This document shows, in pieces, positions 1-5,172 of a DNA stretch of 5,172 bases. Within the stretch, counting starts at the first letter, position 1; every line of letters starts with the position of its first letter. Source of the stretch: DATLZB01 sp035574175 (GTDB lineage: Bacteria > Pseudomonadota > Alphaproteobacteria > Rhizobiales > Hyphomicrobiaceae); contig DATLZB010000234.1 in assembly GCA_035574175.1 (NCBI GenBank), positions 1 through 5,172 on the forward strand, in the 5' to 3' direction. The notes under the pieces were generated by a model. It did no database searches and was not told where the DNA came from. It saw only the letters and a list, made by a program, of their open reading frames with translations. The translations under genes were made by a program, and so were the position numbers.

Positions 1-1
1 C

Positions 2-877
2 CCGGCACCTGCCGAGAAAATTCGCCGACAGAGCCGCGTGCTCGCCTTCTGCCGCCAGCAGCCCATGGGCACGGTGAGCTTCCTCATCATCGTGGTGATG
101 TTGTACGCCGGCATCTTTTCCGAGTGGGTCGCTCCCTATGATCCCCTGGAGATTGACTGGAGTCAGATTCTCGCGCCGCCCTCCTGGGAGCACTGGTGCG
201 GCACCGACGCCTTTGGCCGCGACATCTTCTCGCGCATCATCTACGGCTCGCGTACCGCCCTGATCATCGGCTTCACGTCGTCCTTTGTCGGCTCCACCCT
301 GGGTGCCATTCTGGGCGTGGCTTCGGCCTATTTCGGCGGCCGCATCGATGCCTGGATTCAGCGCGTCGTCGACATCCTGTTGGCGTTCCCCATTATTGTG
401 CTGGCCCTCGTCGTCGTCGCTGCCTTGAGCAAGTTTGTGGTTTACGGCATCGACGTCAATCTGATCATCGCCGTGGCCATCCCCATCGTGCCGCGCGTCG
501 CCCGTGTGGTGCGCGCCGCCGCTCTCTCCGTGCGCGTGATGCCTTATGTCGATGCCGCGCGTGCCGCCGGCTACTCCGACCGGCGCATCATCTTCCGCCA
601 CATGGCTCCCAACGTGGTCGCGCCCTACCTCATCATGTTCACCGCCTTCATCGCCCAGGCCATCCTCGCCGAAGCCTCCCTGTCGTTCCTGGGGCTGGGC
701 GTCACCGAGCCCACGCCGGCCTGGGGCCTCATGCTCTCCGGCAATGCCGCCGATTTCTACCGCGAGGCGCCGTGGATGATCTTGTTCCCCGGCATTGCCA
801 TCTCTATCGCCGTGTTTGCCTTCAACCTGTTCGGCGATGCGCTGCGCGACTTCCTGGATCCCAAGTTAAAGGGCTGA
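2..877 (+). CDS. ABC transporter permease, OppC/DppC type (5' end outside window)
   Basis: Inner-membrane permease subunit of a binding-protein-dependent importer of the peptide/nickel/opine class (OppC/DppC family). Counting from the GTG at 38, an N-terminal membrane segment lies at about residues 13-27, followed by the family hallmark APYDP (32-36) and then GTDAFGRDIFSRIIYGSR (55-72), which marks the junction into the transport domain. Several more hydrophobic segments follow (about 73-97, 111-130, 142-155, 196-220, 247-265). The cytoplasmic EAA loop that contacts the ATPase is at about 173-191 (AARAAGYSDRRIIFRHMAP). The C-terminus, FGDALRDFLDPKLKG, is complete and typical. The frame stays open upstream of GTG-38 to the window edge (visible residues PAPAEKIRRQSR), as expected for the basic cytoplasmic N-tail, so GTG-38 is probably internal and the gene starts outside. 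No ATPase or second permease follows, so the partners must lie upstream or elsewhere. Substrate cannot be told from this subunit. Confidence 0.93.
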   Translation, partial: PAPAEKIRRQSRVLAFCRQQPMGTVSFLIIVVMLYAGIFSEWVAPYDPLEIDWSQILAPPSWEHWCGTDAFGRDIFSRIIYGSRTALIIGFTSSFVGSTLGAILGVASAYFGGRIDAWIQRVVDILLAFPIIVLALVVVAALSKFVVYGIDVNLIIAVAIPIVPRVARVVRAAALSVRVMPYVDAARAAGYSDRRIIFRHMAPNVVAPYLIMFTAFIAQAILAEASLSFLGLGVTEPTPAWGLMLSGNAADFYREAPWMILFPGIAISIAVFAFNLFGDALRDFLDPKLKG

Positions 878-894
878 GAAAGAACTCTTCGCTC

Positions 895-916
895 GCCGGC
901 ACTTGGAGTGCTCGGC
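895..916 (+). terminator. Possible hairpin terminator after the permease gene
   Basis: Eighteen bases after the permease stop, GCCGGCACT (895-903) pairs with AGTGC-T-CGGC (907-916) through a TGG loop: nine base pairs with one bulged T at 912. No T-run follows, so it is not a textbook intrinsic terminator. It may be a 3'-end stabilising hairpin or a Rho-assisted end. Position right after the last gene of a likely transporter operon supports the reading. Confidence 0.4.
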
Positions 917-1198
917 AGCATCAACGCAACCTGGGCGCGAGGACCGAAGCAGTTTCACCTGCCGTCAGAGCGCCTCTGGTTCACAAATTCAAACACTTGG
1001 TAAGCGCGGCGCATGTGTCGCGCGATCCGCCATAATCTAACCACATGAACTTGATGGGAGGGCGGCAACTCGGACCGGCCCTCCCGGTGCCGCGCCGATG
1101 CGGGCGTGTCGGGAAAGGCCACCACGGTCCGGGGACGGGCGGCCGAGCTGAGCGCTCCTCATTGGGGTTCTTTGAGGGAGCGTGGCGGCCGCAGACCA

Positions 1199-1233
1199 CC
1201 GGCGGGTTTTCATCCGACCTTTCGATCCGCCGG
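1199..1233 (+). repeat. Leader inverted repeat upstream of the M15-like gene
   Basis: CCGGCGG (1199-1205) is perfectly complementary to CCGCCGG (1227-1233). The stem can extend inward by G1206-T1226 (wobble), T1207-A1225 and T1208-G1224 (wobble), leaving a loop of about 15 bases. It ends 15 bases before the ribosome-binding site of the gene at 1259. It could be part of a structured 5' untranslated region or an operator-like palindrome; a chance match is possible. Confidence 0.3.
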
Positions 1234-1248
1234 CCTCACCACCGAAAC

Positions 1249-1255
1249 GGGGGAG
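1249..1255 (+). promoter_or_regulatory. Ribosome-binding site fixing the M15-like gene start
   Basis: GGGGGAG lies three bases before the ATG at 1259, with its GGGA core at a usual distance. It supports ATG 1259 over the longer in-frame start at 1106, whose extra residues lack secretion-signal character. Confidence 0.65.
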
Positions 1256-1258
1256 TTC

Positions 1259-1837
1259 ATGACCAAACGGCTGTTTGTGGCAATGATCGGCTGTGCCTTC
1301 ACGCTTGCGGCGGTGCCGGCCGAGGCCAGGACCTATGATCACGACGGGGTGCACGAGAGCCGGCCGGCCAAGGCCCGCACGCGGAGCCGGGGCGGCGCCA
1401 GCGCTTCGCGTGCCTGCCTCAAGCCCTCGGCGCGCGCCCTGCTCGATCGCATCGAGGCGCAGTTCGGGCCTGTGCGGGTGGTCTCGACCTGCCGCCCCGG
1501 CGCCAGGATCGCGGGCACCGGCAAGATCTCCAAGCATGCCACCGGCGAGGCCATCGACTTCTACGCGCCGGCCGGCCGCAAGGCCGAAGTGGTGCGCTGG
1601 CTCATCGCCAACCACAATTCGGGTGGCGTCATGACCTACGCCCGCATGGGCCACATCCACGTCGACATCGGCTACCGCTTCGTGTCGTTGGGCTCCGGCG
1701 GCGGTCGCGCCACCCGCGTTGCCAGCCGCTCGTCGGCGAGCCGGGTGGCAAGCCGTTCGCAAGCCCGCACGGAGCGGATGCAGGCCTCCCGCGAGATGCC
1801 AGCCGATGCCGTCTTGCGACTCGCTCAGAAGGACTGA
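1259..1837 (+). CDS. Secreted M15/YcbK-like zinc peptidase (D-Ala-D-Ala carboxypeptidase family)
   Basis: A 192-aa exported protein. Residues 1-23 form a Sec signal peptide: basic MTKR, a hydrophobic core, and a signal peptidase I site after AEA (21-23). The body carries the M15-type zinc motif: SKHATGEAID (91-100) gives H93-x6-D100, and GHIHVD (131-136) gives the last ligand, probably H134, with H132 as the likely catalytic partner. The preceding STCRPGA (76-82) matches the usual substrate-side 'S-x-x-R' region of this family. C53 and C78 could form a periplasmic disulfide. The family cleaves peptidoglycan peptides (DD-carboxypeptidase or endopeptidase), but the specificity here is unproven. 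The tail from about 146 is Gly/Ser/Arg-rich and very basic, with a duplicated nine-residue unit. The start is set by the signal peptide and a good ribosome site. It is a lone plus-strand gene, convergent with the aldolase gene. Confidence 0.85.
   Translation: MTKRLFVAMIGCAFTLAAVPAEARTYDHDGVHESRPAKARTRSRGGASASRACLKPSARALLDRIEAQFGPVRVVSTCRPGARIAGTGKISKHATGEAIDFYAPAGRKAEVVRWLIANHNSGGVMTYARMGHIHVDIGYRFVSLGSGGGRATRVASRSSASRVASRSQARTERMQASREMPADAVLRLAQKD
1715..1768 (+). repeat. Tandem 27-bp coding repeat in the basic tail of the M15-like protein
   Basis: Two adjacent 27-base units (1715-1741 and 1742-1768) encode RVASRSSAS and RVASRSQAR (residues 153-161 and 162-170). The units differ at several synonymous and non-synonymous positions, so this is an old duplication or selected low-complexity sequence, not a fresh slippage event. 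The Arg-rich tail may bind anionic cell-wall polymers or membrane; that role is inference. Confidence 0.6.
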
Positions 1838-1849
1838 ACGGCAACAATC

Positions 1850-1876
1850 CGGGCCAGGCCCTTCAAGCCTGGCCCG
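1850..1876. terminator. Bidirectional hairpin terminator between convergent genes
   Basis: CGGGCCAGGC (1850-1859) and GCCTGGCCCG (1867-1876) form a perfect 10-bp GC-rich stem with a 7-base loop CCTTCAA. It lies 12 bases past the M15-like stop (1837) and 38 bases past the aldolase stop (minus strand, 1915), the expected place for a shared terminator. The T-run is missing on the plus side; on the minus side the stem is followed by GATTGTTG, only weakly T-rich. Termination may therefore be imperfect or need Rho. Confidence 0.65.
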
Positions 1877-1914
1877 ATGTCTCGGCTGGCCTTCGGCGGC
1901 CCGGCCGGTGAAGA

Positions 1915-2946
1915 CTACGCCGCCTTTTCCAAGGCCCGGCTCCACTTTCCTTGGGTGGCAAGGCTGTTCATCTTGGCCCGGTGCGAGAACGCACGCTGGC
2001 CGGCCGCGACGTTTTCCGCCTTTCCGCCCCACGCCTTGAGCGCGGCCGCCTGCAGCGCCCGTCCGTAGGAGAAGGTGAGCACCCAGGGGTGTGGCCCGAG
2101 CGCGTTCATCAGTGACAGGTGCTCGGTGGCTGCCTCGTCGGATTGCCCGCCCGACAGGAACGCGATGCCCGGCACGGCGGCCGGCACCGCCGCCCTTAGG
2201 CACTTGAGCGTCTTCTCCGCGACTTCCGCGGCGCTGGCCTGCTTCGGGCACTTCTGGCCCGCGATCACCATGTTCGGCTTGAGCACCATGCCCTCGAGGG
2301 CCACGCGCGCTTCATAGAGTTCGCTGAACTGCGTCCTGAGAACCCACTCGGTAACCTCATAGCAGCGGTCGATGTCGTGGGCGGCGTGCGGCCCGTCCAT
2401 CAGCACCTCCGGCTCGACGATCGGCACCAGCCCCTGCTCCTGACACAGGGCCGCATACCGAGCCAGCGCGTGCGCATTGGCCTTGATACAGTTCGAGGTC
2501 GGGCATCCGTCGGCGATCGTGATCACGGCGCGCCACTTGGCGAAGCGGGCGCCGAGCTTGTGATACTCGGCGAGCCGCTCGCGCAACCCGTCAAGCCCCT
2601 CCGTTACCGTTTCGATCTTCGAGGTGGGCCCCGCGAGCGGCTTCGCTCCGGTGTCGACCTTGATGCCTGGGATTGAGCCCGCCGCCTTGATGATATCGGG
2701 CAGCGGCGTGCCGTCCTTGGCCTTCTGCCGGATGGTCTCGTCATAGAGAATCACACCCGAGATGCAATCTCGCATGGCGTCGGCACGGAACAGCATCTCG
2801 CGGTAGTCGCGGCGGTTGTCGGGCGTACTCTCGACCTTGATGGAATCAAACCGCTTCTTGATGGTGCCCGTGCTTTCGTCGGCGGCGAGAATGCCTTTGC
2901 CGGGGGCGACCATGGTCTTGGCGATGTCTGCAAGCGACTGGTTCAT
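1915..2946 (-). CDS. fba: Class I fructose-bisphosphate aldolase
   Basis: Cytoplasmic enzyme that reversibly splits fructose 1,6-bisphosphate into dihydroxyacetone phosphate and glyceraldehyde 3-phosphate in glycolysis and gluconeogenesis (and in the Calvin cycle where present). It is the metal-independent Schiff-base type, of the animal/plant aldolase family. The 343-aa protein is full length for bacterial members. Visible active-site parts: AADEST (21-26, D24), KWR (137-139, K137), IVEPE (176-180, E178 and E180), ALEGMVLKPN (216-225) with the Schiff-base lysine K223, LSGGQS (264-269), and SYGRALQ (293-299, R296) for phosphate binding. Unlike the animal enzymes it ends at ALEKAA, without the C-terminal tyrosine tail. 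ATG 2946 is preceded by a good ribosome site. It lies downstream of the PilZ gene on the same strand, with a 136-base gap, and converges with the M15-like gene. Confidence 0.97.
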   Translation of the reverse strand: MNQSLADIAKTMVAPGKGILAADESTGTIKKRFDSIKVESTPDNRRDYREMLFRADAMRDCISGVILYDETIRQKAKDGTPLPDIIKAAGSIPGIKVDTGAKPLAGPTSKIETVTEGLDGLRERLAEYHKLGARFAKWRAVITIADGCPTSNCIKANAHALARYAALCQEQGLVPIVEPEVLMDGPHAAHDIDRCYEVTEWVLRTQFSELYEARVALEGMVLKPNMVIAGQKCPKQASAAEVAEKTLKCLRAAVPAAVPGIAFLSGGQSDEAATEHLSLMNALGPHPWVLTFSYGRALQAAALKAWGGKAENVAAGQRAFSHRAKMNSLATQGKWSRALEKAA

Positions 2947-2953
2947 GTCGAAG

Positions 2954-2962
2954 CTACCTCTT
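2954..2962 (-). promoter_or_regulatory. Ribosome-binding site of the aldolase gene
   Basis: On the minus strand AAGAGGTAG ends seven bases before the ATG at 2946-2944. It fixes the first ATG as the start, in agreement with the family N-terminus (short lead, then IAKTMVAPGKGILAADEST). No convincing -35/-10 pair was found in the gap up to the PilZ gene. Confidence 0.7.
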
Positions 2963-3082
2963 GGCTAGCCTGGGCAAGCGCATTTCCTCTCTATGCCTGA
3001 ATTAGCGCGGATGGTGCCGCCAGACCAGGGGTGCGGACCGAGGTTTCAGGATGAGGGCGACCGGCCGCCGTGCCGGAACCAT

Positions 3083-3469
3083 TCAGGTAAAACGCCGCTC
3101 GGCGGCGCGTGGTTCGCTTATGAAGCTCACCCCGAAATGGCGGCCGTCCTGCCATACGAGCCGGCAGTCGATTTCCTTCTGCTGCGGGCAGAGGTGGATC
3201 GTAAGCTCGCGGGCAAGCTCGATCGGCGAGCGGCTCGGCCGGAAGCCCAAGTAGTCGAGTTCCACCCGCGCACCAGTCTCCGACAAGTCGCGCACCGTGC
3301 AGGCGAGCGCCGCACTGCCGTCGCCGGACCACACGAAGGCGGCCATCCGGTACTGCGGCTCGCGGGGGACGGCGCGGCGTTCGACCACAGCTTGGTCGGC
3401 CTCGCGAGGCGAGGCAACGCCCAACCGGTACTTTCGCTCTTGCGTGTCCTCGGCCCTGACGGTGCTCAT
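3083..3469 (-). CDS. PilZ-domain protein, probable c-di-GMP receptor
   Basis: Small cytoplasmic protein consisting of one PilZ domain, a fold that binds the second messenger cyclic di-GMP and passes the signal to motility, exopolysaccharide or other outputs. From the ATG at 3469 it is 128 aa. Both binding motifs are present: the RxxxR element as RRAVPR (31-36) and the [D/N]xSxxG element as DLSETG (61-66). The closing strand WQDGRHFGVSF (106-116) is also typical, so binding is plausible. The start is uncertain: an in-frame GTG at 3514 would add 15 residues but has no ribosome site, while ATG 3469 has AAAGG close in front (only three bases away). A weak stem, CCGGC/GCCGG (3061-3076), lies just after the stop. 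Neighbours are the FtsI-like gene upstream and fba downstream, all on one strand; neither reveals the output. Confidence 0.83.
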   Translation of the reverse strand: MSTVRAEDTQERKYRLGVASPREADQAVVERRAVPREPQYRMAAFVWSGDGSAALACTVRDLSETGARVELDYLGFRPSRSPIELARELTIHLCPQQKEIDCRLVWQDGRHFGVSFISEPRAAERRFT

Positions 3470-3519
3470 TAGCCTTTGCCCAGCGGCGGTCGCGCGGAAA
3501 ACCGACTTCGGCACTAGGG

Positions 3520-3525
3520 ATTGTA
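3520..3525 (-). promoter_or_regulatory. Possible -10 box for the PilZ gene
   Basis: TACAAT on the minus strand is a close match to a sigma-70 type -10 element. A transcript starting about seven bases downstream would begin at about 3513, at or inside the alternative GTG start, which would leave ATG 3469 as the usable start with a leader of about 45 bases. No good -35 hexamer is seen 16-18 bases upstream, so this is tentative. Confidence 0.3.
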
Positions 3526-3549
3526 GCCTGCCAACAGCAAAGCTTGCCT

Positions 3550-3570
3550 TAACAGTGGTCCTCGCTGTTA
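3550..3570. repeat. Inverted repeat between the FtsI-like and PilZ genes
   Basis: TAACAG (3550-3555) and CTGTTA (3565-3570) form a perfect 6-bp inverted repeat with a 9-base spacer, extendable by T-G wobble pairs on each side. A second short stem, GCCTG/CAGGC (3581-3597), lies closer to the FtsI-like stop. Neither has a following T-run in the minus direction. They could be a weak transcript end for the FtsI-like gene or an operator ahead of the PilZ gene. Confidence 0.3.
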
Positions 3571-3616
3571 GCCCGGCGTTGCCTGTGCACCGCAGGCTGC
3601 AGCCGCGTCGAAGGCC

Positions 3617-5172
3617 TTAGTGTGTCGCAAGTGCGAGCAGCGGACCAGCGCGGGCGATGATCTTTGCCGCCACCGGCGCCGCCGTATAGCCAGCGGTGAT
3701 CTCGCCCCGCGTTTCCTCGCTCGGTCTCGGTTCCTGGATCGTCACCAGCAGCAAGTAGCGGGGTGCGCTGGTTGGAAAAACGGCGAGGAACGAGGCGACC
3801 ACGGCCTTTTCCTGGTAGCTGCCGTTGACGGCGATCTCGGCCGTGCCGGTCTTGCCGCCGACCTCGTATCCGGCAACGTCCGCGCGCCGTCCGCTGCTCC
3901 CGGGCTGGGTGACGTTGCGCCTGAGCAGCTCGCGGATCGTGGCGCTCGTCTCGGGCGCAATCACGCGGTCGGTTGGAGAAAGGCCCGATGCCAAATAGCC
4001 GGAGCGGACGATGAAGGTCGGCGTAACGCGGTACCCGCCGTTGACGAGCGCGGCCGCCGCCGCCGCGAATTGGAGCGGGGCCACCGCGATGCCGTGGCCG
4101 TAGGAGACGGTGACGAGCGCCGAGTTGCCCCACGGGTTTGGCAGCTGGGGAGGTGTGACGGGGCCGGCTTCGGTTCGCATCGGCTCGGTCAGGCCGAGAC
4201 GCTCAAGGAACGCCCGCTGCCGTTCGACTCCGATGGCGAGCGCAATGCGGCCGGCTCCCACATTGGACGAACGGATGAAGACCTCGCGCACCGTGAGCGG
4301 ACGACCTGCCGGATGGAGGTCGCGGATCAGGAAGCGACCCACCCGCAGTGGTACGCGCACGTCCACAATCGTGTCGGGGCTGACGATGCCGAGCTCGAGC
4401 GCCATGGCGATGGTGACCGTCTTGAAGATGGAGCCGAGCTCGTAGGTTGCGGTCTTCAACCGGTCGATGCGGACGGCCTCCAGCGCCTCTGCTGGCCGGG
4501 CGGGATTGACCTCGGGCAGGGAGGCCGCGCCCAGGACCTCTCCGCTGTCCACGTCGAGGATCACCGCTGAGGCCCCGGCCGCCGAATAGCGTGCCACTGC
4601 CGCTGCCAGCTCCTCCTCGATGCTGTGCTGCACACCGATGTCGATCGTCGTGCGCACCTGAGGCCGGGCGGCATCGAAGGTTCCGAGCGTCGGCTCGACG
4701 CCGAATGCCTCGTCGATGTGCCGCTCAAGCCCGCTCAAGCCCCGGTTGTCGATGCTGACACCGCCAAGGACGTGGCCAGCGAGACGGCCCGCCGGATAGG
4801 TTCGGATCGGCTCGCGCCGAAACCCGAGGCCCGGCAGGCCGAGATCGTGGATGCGCTGGGCGAGACCAGGGGTGAGCCCGCGCCTTACCCATACGAAGCG
4901 CCGGCCGCGGTCCGCGAGCTGGCGCTTGAGGCCTGCCGCATCGACGTCGGCGAGGATCCCCGCCAATCGCTCGACCACGAGGTCGCGGTCGAGCACGACA
5001 GAAGGGTCGGCATAAAGCGAGTGCCCTTCGAGGTCGGTGGCGAGTAACCGGCCGTTGCGGTCGACGATGTCGGGTCGCGAATGGCTCTCGGCGACCGGCT
5101 CGGATGCGACCTGCAACCTGAGCGATTCCGGCCTCATAGCAGCGAAACGGACGAGTTGACCGCCGATTACGG
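3617..5172 (-). CDS. ftsI: FtsI-type penicillin-binding protein, septal peptidoglycan transpeptidase (5' end outside window)
   Basis: Class B penicillin-binding protein (PBP3/FtsI family): a membrane-anchored DD-transpeptidase that cross-links septal peptidoglycan with FtsW and is the target of beta-lactams. Numbered from the ATG at 5137: the PBP dimerisation region begins at RPDIVDRNGRLLATDL (21-36), and the transpeptidase domain runs from about 165 to 495. All three active-site motifs are intact: S236-I-F-K239 with the nucleophile S236, S290-S-N292, and K429-T-G431 in GGKTGTAE. The frame continues upstream of that ATG to the window edge with VIGGQLVRFAA, which looks like the end of the N-terminal membrane anchor, so ATG 5137 is probably internal and the real start lies outside. 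The C-terminus ends normally at TAA (3617-3619). No murE follows, unlike the usual division/cell-wall cluster order, so it may be a paralog or a relocated ftsI; the symbol is therefore a family assignment. Confidence 0.93.
   Translation of the reverse strand, partial: VIGGQLVRFAAMRPESLRLQVASEPVAESHSRPDIVDRNGRLLATDLEGHSLYADPSVVLDRDLVVERLAGILADVDAAGLKRQLADRGRRFVWVRRGLTPGLAQRIHDLGLPGLGFRREPIRTYPAGRLAGHVLGGVSIDNRGLSGLERHIDEAFGVEPTLGTFDAARPQVRTTIDIGVQHSIEEELAAAVARYSAAGASAVILDVDSGEVLGAASLPEVNPARPAEALEAVRIDRLKTATYELGSIFKTVTIAMALELGIVSPDTIVDVRVPLRVGRFLIRDLHPAGRPLTVREVFIRSSNVGAGRIALAIGVERQRAFLERLGLTEPMRTEAGPVTPPQLPNPWGNSALVTVSYGHGIAVAPLQFAAAAAALVNGGYRVTPTFIVRSGYLASGLSPTDRVIAPETSATIRELLRRNVTQPGSSGRRADVAGYEVGGKTGTAEIAVNGSYQEKAVVASFLAVFPTSAPRYLLLVTIQEPRPSEETRGEITAGYTAAPVAAKIIARAGPLLALATH

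Larger units (their letters stand above)
878..1258. other. Intergenic region with no supported gene
   Basis: About 380 bases between the permease stop and the M15-like gene. Open frames here (for example from ATG 1045, or the 1106 extension of the next gene) read as Arg/Gly/Pro-rich translations with no recognisable fold and no good ribosome site. A short AT-richer patch at about 978-1002 and CATAAT at 1031-1036 could belong to a promoter, but no -35 element sits at proper spacing. Distant inverted arms CGGACCG (1071-1077) and CGGTCCG (1125-1131) and a closer hairpin at 1199-1233 suggest the downstream gene may have a structured leader, though short GC-rich arms also arise by chance in DNA of this composition. 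Confidence 0.5.

Noticed and set aside
196..1035. Plus-strand open frame of 279 codons overlapping the permease gene
   Set aside because: Same-strand shadow frame: His/Arg/Pro-rich translation with no membrane segments, while the other frame is a clear OppC/DppC permease.
1031..1036. CATAAT as a -10 promoter box for the M15-like gene
   Set aside because: No acceptable -35 hexamer lies 15-19 bases upstream and the distance to the gene is over 200 bases, so I do not call it a promoter.
1106..1258. N-terminal extension of the M15-like protein to ATG 1106
   Set aside because: The extra residues would bury a good signal peptide and have no ribosome site; GGGGGAG supports ATG 1259.
1037..2251. 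Long minus-strand open frame (404 codons) across the M15-like gene and the aldolase 3' end
   Set aside because: It is antisense to a gene with a signal peptide and zinc motif and overlaps fba in another frame. Its translation is Arg/Gly/Ala-rich with no recognisable motif, as expected for a GC-rich shadow frame.
3088..3104. Small hairpin followed by TTTT on the minus strand at the end of the PilZ gene
   Set aside because: The stem is only 4-5 bp, lies inside the coding sequence before the stop, and the T-run is just four bases; too weak for a terminator call.
2993..3472. Plus-strand open frame of 159 codons over the PilZ gene
   Set aside because: It is antisense to a PilZ domain with both diagnostic motifs, and its own product matches nothing recognisable.
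3620..4570. Plus-strand open frame of 316 codons inside the FtsI-like gene
   Set aside because: The opposite strand encodes an FtsI with all catalytic motifs; this frame's Arg/Asp/Gly-rich product has no fold or motif and is a shadow.

Overview
The window is GC-rich, densely coding bacterial DNA. The protein styles point to an alphaproteobacterium, most likely of the Hyphomicrobiales (rhizobia and relatives). These include an FtsI with the active-site context YELGSIFK, a class I fructose-bisphosphate aldolase, a small M15-type periplasmic metallohydrolase with an 'IAGTGKISKHATGEAIDF' core, and a single-domain PilZ protein. The lineage is inferred from protein character, not from any marker gene.

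Layout. (1) Positions 2-877, plus strand: the 3' part of an OppC/DppC-type ABC importer permease whose true start lies left of the window. (2) 878-1258: a gap of about 380 bases with no supportable gene; it holds a hairpin just after the permease stop and a leader hairpin before the next gene. (3) 1259-1837, plus strand: a secreted M15/YcbK-like zinc peptidase of 192 aa with an Arg/Ser-rich tail. (4) 1838-1914: the gap between two convergent genes, with a perfect 10-bp hairpin. (5) 1915-2946, minus strand: class I fructose-bisphosphate aldolase. (6) 3083-3469, minus strand: a small PilZ-domain protein, probable c-di-GMP receptor. (7) 3617-5172, minus strand: an FtsI-type class B penicillin-binding protein (septal transpeptidase) that runs off the right edge.

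The three minus-strand genes lie in the order ftsI-like, pilZ, fba, with gaps of about 100-150 bases, so they look like separate transcription units or a loose series rather than a tight operon. Two genes act on peptidoglycan (the FtsI-like transpeptidase and the M15-like hydrolase), but they are on opposite strands and separated by the aldolase, so a shared pathway is not shown by the layout. No mobile element, CRISPR array, tRNA or rRNA was seen. I did not find a convincing new biological system. The points most worth checking are the FtsI-like gene without murE behind it, the start of the PilZ gene, and the hairpins between genes.
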